A program made the translations under genes and the position numbers. A model generated the notes under the pieces. It searched no databases, was not told the origin of the DNA, and worked only from the letters and a program-made list of their open reading frames with translations. Below are positions 57,749 to 64,000 of a stretch of DNA of 64,000 nt, in pieces (the stretch's first letter is position 1; every line of letters begins with the position of its first letter). This DNA is from Halomonas salipaludis (GTDB lineage: Bacteria > Pseudomonadota > Gammaproteobacteria > Pseudomonadales > Halomonadaceae), in contig NZ_NSKB01000006.1 in the NCBI RefSeq assembly GCF_002286975.1, forward strand, positions 186,001 to 250,000, in the 5' to 3' direction.

Positions 57749-59416
57749 ATGGATCCCAGGCACCCGAACCACTTCCAGCATACCGAACGCGAGGCCATGG
57801 AGTTCGACGTCATAATCGTCGGCGCTGGGCCCGCCGGGCTATCCGCCGCTATCCGGCTTCGCCAACTGGCGAACGAGGCGGAGCATGAGCTCTCGGTTTG
57901 CGTCATCGAGAAGGGTTCGGAGGTCGGCGCGCATATTCTCTCCGGCGCGGTGATGGATCCGTGCGCCCTCAGCGAGCTCATCTCCGACTGGAAAGCCCAG
58001 GGCGCGCCGCTTAACACGCCGGTGACACGGGATGAGTTCCTATTCCTGACCGAGTCCAAGGCCATCAAGCTGCCCGCACCGCCGCAGATGCATAACGAGG
58101 GCAACTACATCATCAGCCTGGGGAATCTCTGTCGCTGGCTGGCTGAGCAGGCCGAGGCTGTGGGGGTGGAGATTTTCGCGGGCTTTGCCGGCGCCCAGGT
58201 GCTGTATCACGAGGACGGTAGCGTCAAGGGCGTCGCCACCGGCGACATGGGCATTGCCAAGGACGGCTCGCCCGGGCACAACTACGAGCCGGGTGTGGAG
58301 CTGCACGCGCGAGTGACACTGTTCGGCGAGGGATGTCGGGGTTCGCTATCGAAGGAGGTGATGGAGTCCTTCAAACTGCGTGAGGGCGCCGACCCGCAGA
58401 CCTACGGGATCGGTATCAAAGAGCTGTGGGAGGTGGACGCGGCCAAGCACAAGCCCGGCAAGGTCATCCACAGTCTCGGCTGGCCGCTTGAGCACAGCAT
58501 CTACGGCGGTGCCTTCCTCTACCACCTGGAGAACAACCAGGTCGCCGTCGGCTTCGTGGTCGGCCTGGACTATCAGAACCCTTGGCTTTCGCCGTTCGAG
58601 GAGATGCAGCGCTTCAAGCTGCACCCGGCCATCCGGCCGCTGTTTGAGGGCGGCCGCCGCGTCAGCTACGGCGCGCGTGCCCTCTCCGAAGGCGGCATCC
58701 AGTCCTTGCCGAAGCTGGCCTTCCCGGGCGGCGCGCTGATTGGCGACTCGGCCGGCTTCCTCAACGTGCCACGGATTAAGGGCAGCCATTGTGCCATCAA
58801 GTCCGGTATGCTGGCCGCCGAGGCGGCTTTCGAGCAATTCCGTAGCCAGTCGGAGGGGGCGATCACGCCTGACTACACCGAGGCCCTCAAGGCCAGCTGG
58901 CTATGGAAGGAGCTCCACCAGGCGCGCAATCTGCGCCCAGCCTTCGCCCGCTGGGGCCTCGTCGGCGGCGTGGCCTACTCGGCGCTAGACACCTACCTCT
59001 TCCGCGGCAAGGCGCCGTGGACCTTCCACCATCACGACGATCACACGCAGCTCAAGTCGGCGGCCGACTGCCCGAAGATCGACTACCCCAAGCCCGACGG
59101 CAAAATCACCTTCGATCGGCTGTCCTCGGTCTTCCTCTCCGCCGCTAACCACGAAGAGAGCCAGCCTGCCCATCTGCGGCTGAAGGACGAGAGCGTGCCG
59201 GTAGCGCACAACCTCAAGCTCTACCAGGCGCCGGAGCAGCGGTACTGCCCGGCCGGCGTCTACGAGATAGTCGCCACCGAGCAGGACGAGCCGCGGCTGC
59301 AGATCAATGCGCAGAACTGCGTGCACTGCAAGACCTGCGACATCAAGGACCCGACCCAGAACATCAACTGGGTGGTGCCGGAAGGCGGCGGCGGGCCGAA
59401 CTACCCGAACATGTAG
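57749..59416 (+). CDS. Electron transfer flavoprotein-ubiquinone oxidoreductase
   Basis: 555 residues, full length for ETF-QO, the membrane-bound flavoprotein passing electrons from ETF to ubiquinone. FAD motif [20 protein letters not shown] (about 20-40); [17 protein letters not shown]; ubiquinone-site region [20 protein letters not shown]; and a C-terminal 4Fe-4S cluster site [19 protein letters not shown] with a further Cys upstream (YCPAGVYE). GGAG is 6 nt before the ATG at 57749. Together with etfBA 1.7-3.4 kb upstream it completes an electron chain to the quinone pool. Confidence 0.95.
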   Translation: MDPRHPNHFQHTEREAMEFDVIIVGAGPAGLSAAIRLRQLANEAEHELSVCVIEKGSEVGAHILSGAVMDPCALSELISDWKAQGAPLNTPVTRDEFLFLTESKAIKLPAPPQMHNEGNYIISLGNLCRWLAEQAEAVGVEIFAGFAGAQVLYHEDGSVKGVATGDMGIAKDGSPGHNYEPGVELHARVTLFGEGCRGSLSKEVMESFKLREGADPQTYGIGIKELWEVDAAKHKPGKVIHSLGWPLEHSIYGGAFLYHLENNQVAVGFVVGLDYQNPWLSPFEEMQRFKLHPAIRPLFEGGRRVSYGARALSEGGIQSLPKLAFPGGALIGDSAGFLNVPRIKGSHCAIKSGMLAAEAAFEQFRSQSEGAITPDYTEALKASWLWKELHQARNLRPAFARWGLVGGVAYSALDTYLFRGKAPWTFHHHDDHTQLKSAADCPKIDYPKPDGKITFDRLSSVFLSAANHEESQPAHLRLKDESVPVAHNLKLYQAPEQRYCPAGVYEIVATEQDEPRLQINAQNCVHCKTCDIKDPTQNINWVVPEGGGGPNYPNM

Positions 59417-59467
59417 CCGGCGGCGTCCGGCGCCGGTGCTGACGCCCGATCAGCCTCGCCCGCCCGG

Positions 59468-59489
59468 CCTGCCGCCGCCGGGCGGCAGG
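59468..59489 (+). terminator. Hairpin between ETF-QO and acnB, possible terminator or attenuator
   Basis: Perfect 9-bp stem CCTGCCGCC/GGCGGCAGG with a 4-nt loop, 51 bp after the ETF-QO stop and 40 bp before the acnB start. The following tract (GCTCCTTCAGTTT) is only mildly T-rich. Confidence 0.5.
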
Positions 59490-59528
59490 GCTCCTTCAGT
59501 TTCCAAGCCGATAACAAGGAACCAACAC

Positions 59529-62096
59529 GTGCTAGAAGCCTACCGCGTCCACGTCGCCGCACGCGCCGCCCTCGGCATCCCGCCGCTGCCCCTTTCCGCT
59601 CAGCAGGCCGCCGAACTGGTCGATCTGCTGCAGAACCCGCCCACCGGCGAAGAAGCCTTCCTGGTCGAGCTGCTGATCCACTGGGTGCCGGCCGGGGTGG
59701 ACGACGCCGCCAAGGTCAAGGCAGCCTTCCTGGCCGCGCTGGCCAAGGGCGCTGAGCGCTGATCTCCCGCGCCAAAGCCACCGAGCTCCTCGGCACCATG
59801 CTGGGCGGCTTCAACATCCGTCCGCTGATCGAGCTCTTGGATGACGCCGAAGTGGGCGCCGTTGCCGCCGAGGCCCTGAAGAAGACGCTCTTGATGTTCG
59901 ACTACTTCCACGACGTCAAGGAGCTGGCCGAGAAGGGCAGCGCCAACGCCTGTACCGTGCTACAAAGCTGGCCGACGCCGAGTGGTTCACCTCCCGCCCC
60001 GAGCTGCCCGAGGCCCTGACCCTGAGTGTGTTCAAGGTCAGCGGCGAGACCAATACCGACGATCTCTCTCCGGCCCCGGACGCCTGGTCCCGCCCGGACA
60101 TCCCTATGCACGCCCTGGCCATGCTGAAGAACCCGCGCCCGGGCATCGAGCCCGAAGAGCCGGGCGTCCGCGGCCCGATCAAGCAGCTTGAAGCGCTTAA
60201 GGCCAAGGGCCACTTGATCGCCTACGTCGGTGATGTGGTCGGCACCGGCTCTTCCCGCAAGTCTGCCGTCAACTCGGTACTGTGGTTCACCGGCGAGGAT
60301 ATCCTCTTTGTCCCGAACAAGCGCTTCGGCGGCGTCTGCTTGGGCAACAAGATCGCCCCGATCTTCTACAACACCATGGAAGACGCTGGCGCGCTGCCCA
60401 TCGAGGTTGACGTAGGCAACATGGAGATGGGCGACGTCATCGAGCTGCGCCCTTACGAGGCAAGATCCTCATGAATGGCGAGGTGATTGCCGGGTTCGAG
60501 ATCAAGTCCGAGGTGATCTTCGATGAGGTGTGCGCCGGTGGCCGCATCCCACTGATCATCGGCCGTGGCCTCACCGCCCGCGCCCGCGAGGCCATGGACC
60601 TGTCGGTCAGCACCGTGTTCCGCCTGCCCACGAACCCGCAGAACTCCGGCAAGGGCTATTCACTGGCGCAGAAGATGGTCGGCCGCGCCTGCAATCTGCC
60701 CCAAGGCCAGGGCATCCGCCCAGGCGCCTACTGCGAGTCGCGCATGACCACCGTCGGCTCCCAGGACACCACCGGGCCGATGACCCGCGACGAGCTCAAG
60801 GATCTGGCCTGCCTGAGCTTCTCGGCGGATCTGGTGATGCAGTCCTTCTGCCACACCTCGGCGTATCCCAAGCCGGTGGATGTACAGACCCACCATGAGC
60901 TGTCGGAGTTCATGGCTACCCGCGGCGGCGTCAGCCTGCGACCGGGTGACGGCGTCATCCACTCCTGGCTCAACCGCCTGCTAATGCCCGACACTGTCGG
61001 CACCGGCGGCGACTCCCACACCCGCTTCCCTATCGGCATCTCCTTTCCGGCCGACTCGGGTCTGATGGCCTTCGCGGCCGCCACCGGGGTAATGCCGTTG
61101 GACATGCCCGAGTCGGTGCTGGCGCGCTTCAAGGGCCAGATGCAGCAGGGATCACCCTGCGTGACCTGGTCAACGCCATCCCGCTCTATGCGATCAAGCA
61201 GGGGCTTTTGACCGTCGAGAAGAAGGGCAAGCAGAACGTCTTCTCCGGCCGGATTCTCGAGATCGGGTGGCTGCCGGATCTGAAGGTGGAGCAGGCCTTC
61301 GAGCTCAGCGATGCCTCCGCCAAACGCTCCGCCGCCGGCTGCACCGTGTACTTGGATCAGGCGCCGATCATCGAGTACATGCGCTCGAGCATCACCCTGA
61401 TGAAGTGGATGATCGTCAACGGCTACCAGGACGCCCACAGCTTGAAGCGCCGGATTAAGGCCATGGAGCTGTGGATCGCCGATCCGCAGCTATTGAAGGC
61501 GGACGCCGACGCCGAGTACGCGGCGGTGATCGAGATCGACCTAGCCGAAATCAAGGAGCCCATCCTGGCCTGTCCGAACGATCCGGACGACGTGAAGTTT
61601 CTCTTCGAGGTCGCCGGTGACAAGATCGACGAGGTCTTCATCGGCTCCTGCATGACCAACATCGGCCACTTCCGCGCCGCCCAGTAAGGTGCTCGACGGC
61701 AAGAGCGACATCCCCACCCGGCTATGGATCGCTCCACCGAACAAGATGGATCAGCAGGTGCTGACCCAGGAAGGCTATTACGGCATCCTCGGCCGCACCG
61801 GCGCCCGCATGGAGCCGCCCGGCTGCAGCCTGTGCATGGGCAACCAGGCACAGATCCGCAAGGGGAGCACGGCCATCTCCACCTCCACCTGCAACTTCCC
61901 CAACCGTCTGGGGCTGGACACCCGCGTGTACCTGGGCTCGGCCGCGGTGCGCGCGCTGATGGGCAAGATCCCGACGGTCGAGGAGTACATGGCGCAAGTG
62001 AACGTCGTCAATGGCGAGGCGGCGGATATCTACCGCTATATGAACTTCGACCAGATCAAGGAGTTTGCCGACGTGGCCGAGACGGTGAAGGTGTAG
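59529..62096 (+). pseudogene. acnB: acnB (aconitate hydratase B) with five frameshifts
   Basis: The sequence follows E. coli AcnB from end to end but in six segments. It starts at GTG 59529 (LEAYRVHVAARAALG). Breaks occur near 59760, 59967 (apparent loss of one G in QSW(A)DAEW), 60460 (loss of one G in PYEGKIL), 61150 (loss of one C in GITLRD) and 61683 (one extra base before SKVLDGKSD). The catalytic Cys ligands are kept ([17 protein letters not shown]). Substitutions are few, so the damage is recent or is assembly error. Intact AcnB would isomerise (methyl)aconitate to (methyl)isocitrate, fitting the island's chemistry. Confidence 0.92.
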
Positions 62097-62197
62097 GCCT
62101 TGGGCGCCGGTTGAACGAACCGTCCAACTATTGGGGGTAAGCTCAAAGCGGCGGAGTCTTAATCTTTCCATTAAGGCTCGCGCCGGCCGCTGTGCGG

Positions 62198-62506
62198 TTA
62201 AGGGATATTCAGGGTGATGAGGGGTGCGTACTGCTGCCCGCCATGGGAGTCGGTATCGCCAACGTCGCCTTGGAAGATCGGCCTGGGAATGGAGGCTTTG
62301 ATCGCCAGCGCGTTGTCCACGAAGAAGAACAGCACCTGCTCTTGCGGTAGCCGGTAGATCCGGCTGATCGCCTCGCGGCTCACCACGCCGGAGCGCTTCA
62401 CCCGTTCGTAGACGGCCGGATCGTTGAACATGATGTCGAAGGTCAGCTGAAAGGGCCCCGCATTCTTGCTGCGGATCAGACTTGCGAGTTCGCCAAGCTT
62501 GGCCAT
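62198..62506 (-). CDS. DUF4387-family protein
   Basis: 102 residues. It reads LGELASLIRSKNAGPFQLTF, then DIMFNDPAVYERVKRSGVVS, the DUF4387 signature. Family members are encoded next to AtuA/DUF1446 genes, sometimes fused to them, and here AtuA ends 21 bp upstream on the same strand, so they likely form a complex. The reaction is unknown. GGAGGAG lies before the ATG. Confidence 0.88.
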   Translation of the reverse strand: MAKLGELASLIRSKNAGPFQLTFDIMFNDPAVYERVKRSGVVSREAISRIYRLPQEQVLFFFVDNALAIKASIPRPIFQGDVGDTDSHGGQQYAPLITLNIP

Positions 62507-62527
62507 GGAATTCTCCTCCGGCGGTAA

Positions 62528-63913
62528 TCAGATCTCAACGATCTCGATTGGAAACATCTCGTAGGCATTATCCGGCTCGACCACGTGGTTGACGTTGAAC
62601 CGATAGGTGGCGCCGCGCTCGATGTAGGCGGGGCTGTAGGGGCAGGCCACGCCGGTGATGAGGCCACTCCACTCGGGAATGGGGAAGTGAATGGCCTGGT
62701 GTCGGGTCATGGCGGCGATGGTGCTGGCGAGCTCCTGGGTTTGCGCGGTGACCTCGAAAATCAAACAGGCCTCGTGCCCCTGGAATTCCTGCACAGGCTC
62801 GAGCGCGCCCATGGTGCCGTTCTTGCCGTAAACGCGGATGTTGAGTGCGTACTCGTCGGGAGCCAGGCCGGTGACATCCTTCACCCGCCACTCGATGCGC
62901 GCCCGGATGCGGGTGAGCCAGTCATCGAGCTGGCGTAGGATATAGGGGTCGCGGACGCCGCCAATCAAAATAGTCTGGTAGCCGGCGAGCTCCGCGCCCT
63001 CGAGCTTGATGGTGTAGGTCTCGGCTGGGATGAACTCGCTGCCCCTGACCCGCACCAAGCGCTCGTTGACCGCCTCGTAACGGGCGCGGGTGGTGTCGAG
63101 GGTCCCGTCGGGTTCCTTGAGCAGGAATGGGTCGGCGTTCTCGTACAGGCTGTGGGAGGCGATGCTCTGCGGCGTGCAGCGCAGATCCGGGTCGAGCGGG
63201 CCGATCTCGAAATGATCGTCGCGGATCGTGGCGAGCATGCAGTCTGGGGTCTTGCGCTGGACGACGGCGGCGGTGCCGCACTCGAGGATCTTCGCCGCGT
63301 GCAGCGCGATGCCTGCCGAAAAGCCGTGCATGTGCGGTAGCGCGCAGAACATGGAGGTATCGCTGGAGCGGCCGGCCAGGATGACCTCGACGCCCATCTC
63401 CAAGGCGCGTACGTAGGGCTCGGTGCCCATCATGCCGACGATGCGCTCGCTGCGGTCGATGACCTCTTCGTCGAACTCCGGCGCCGGGTGTAGCGGCTTG
63501 ATGCGGCCCTGTCGCAGCCGGGTCTTGAGGTAATCCTTGTCCTGTTCGGCGTGAATCAGGGCGAGTTTGAAGCTCAGCCCTTCCTCGCGGGCGATCTCGC
63601 GGACGATCTCATGCACGATCTGCAGATGAACTTCGCCGCCGGCGGTGCCGCAGGAGCCGATCAGCAGCGGCACTTTGATGCGCCGCGCGCCCAGCAATAT
63701 CAGGCGTAAATCGCGCTTGACGGCGAGGCGAGGAAAGGAGGGCTTGCCGGCTCCCAGTGCAAAGGGCCCGCCGTCGGTGGTGCCGGCATCGCAGCCGATG
63801 ACATGGGGTTGTTGCTCAAGAGCGGCATTGAAGGAGCTTTCCAAGAAGCCGGAACCGAGCGCGCCCGTTGGTGATAGGATACGAAGTTCTCGTGCGGCGG
63901 TGTGTTTTGACAT
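62528..63913 (-). CDS. AtuA-family (acyclic terpene utilisation, DUF1446) protein
   Basis: 461 residues. N-terminal RILSPTGALGSGFLESSFNA, then HVIGCDAGTTDGGPFALGAG and PLLIGSCGTAGGEVHLQIVH, all typical AtuA. A later block GSEFIPAETYTIKLEGAELA is the DUF1446 end region. AGGAG precedes the ATG at 63911-63913. AtuA is known from terpene catabolism in Pseudomonas, but its own activity is not settled. Proximity to MmgE/PrpD and tricarboxylate transport genes suggests a role in acid (possibly hydroxyacid or CoA-linked) metabolism here. Confidence 0.9.
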   Translation of the reverse strand: MSKHTAARELRILSPTGALGSGFLESSFNAALEQQPHVIGCDAGTTDGGPFALGAGKPSFPRLAVKRDLRLILLGARRIKVPLLIGSCGTAGGEVHLQIVHEIVREIAREEGLSFKLALIHAEQDKDYLKTRLRQGRIKPLHPAPEFDEEVIDRSERIVGMMGTEPYVRALEMGVEVILAGRSSDTSMFCALPHMHGFSAGIALHAAKILECGTAAVVQRKTPDCMLATIRDDHFEIGPLDPDLRCTPQSIASHSLYENADPFLLKEPDGTLDTTRARYEAVNERLVRVRGSEFIPAETYTIKLEGAELAGYQTILIGGVRDPYILRQLDDWLTRIRARIEWRVKDVTGLAPDEYALNIRVYGKNGTMGALEPVQEFQGHEACLIFEVTAQTQELASTIAAMTRHQAIHFPIPEWSGLITGVACPYSPAYIERGATYRFNVNHVVEPDNAYEMFPIEIVEI

Positions 63914-64000
63914 TATTTAGCTCCTGAGCGGTAGTCAACGGTTCGTGCAAACAACTATCTTTTGTGGGATTTTATCCAAACAAAATACCAAAATATTGCA
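63914..64000. other. AT-rich end of window, probable upstream region of atuA
   Basis: 87 bp, AT-rich after 63950 (AAAATACCAAAATATTGC). It probably holds the promoter of the minus-strand AtuA-DUF4387 unit, but no pair of boxes can be assigned with confidence. Confidence 0.4.

Noticed and set aside
59529-62096. Programmed ribosomal frameshifting in acnB
   Set aside because: Five shifts at sites without slippery heptamers are not credible; decay or sequence error is simpler.

Overview
The window looks like a chromosomal segment of a high-GC gammaproteobacterium, most likely Halomonadaceae. This rests on the tRNA-Met, Prc, ApeB, LigB and TrpBA sequences, the divergent TrpI-like regulator, and the density of LysR, DMT and LysE genes. 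The genus is an inference from sequence character; no database search was run.

From 1 to about 38.4 kb is ordinary mixed chromosome, mostly small units of one regulator facing a transporter or enzyme: ArsR with a DUF1127/ABM gene, LysR with a GntP-like permease, Lrp with an MFS pump, XRE with a DHA2-type MFS pump, TetR with an SDR (two visible operators), LysR with an alpha/beta hydrolase, LysR with AzoR, and AraC with an ABM protein. Housekeeping genes are ada, trpBA with a TrpI-like activator, an ECF42-type sigma factor with its YciI/DGPF partner, ligB, prc and apeB. Small scars lie between them: an internally deleted lysE, an ISL3-type transposase remnant, a chimera of SDR and azoreductase fragments, and a 135-bp near-palindrome.

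At 38.3-40.5 kb are an elongator tRNA-Met (minus strand, with a clear promoter, and a terminator that lies inside the end of the convergent DMT gene) and a complete group II intron with its reverse transcriptase. The intron has a 7-nt EBS1/IBS1 match that fixes its 5' end.

From 40.6 to 64 kb is a catabolic island, in part lower in GC than the rest. Two divergent transcription units flank a 24-bp perfect palindrome. The left unit encodes a PrpB/isocitrate-lyase-superfamily enzyme, an MmgE/PrpD protein and an AbrB-family membrane protein. The right unit encodes a second MmgE/PrpD, a TcuA-like FAD tricarballylate dehydrogenase, a TctC-type binding protein, a fused TctA-TctB permease, an ornithine-cyclodeaminase-family protein, a second PrpB-like lyase, a third MmgE/PrpD, EtfB, EtfA, a SerA-like dehydrogenase, ETF-ubiquinone oxidoreductase and an acnB broken by five frameshifts. 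A convergent AtuA-DUF4387 pair closes the window.

The island reads as a pathway that imports a tricarboxylate, oxidises it (TcuA, with electrons going to ETF and ETF-QO rather than to TcuB), isomerises it (PrpD/AcnB type) and cleaves it (PrpB type). It resembles a methylcitrate cycle without the synthase. The substrate is unknown, and no regulator is encoded in this part of the window. Several island genes appear to have GC-rich centres and AT-richer ends, which suggests recombination with resident paralogues.
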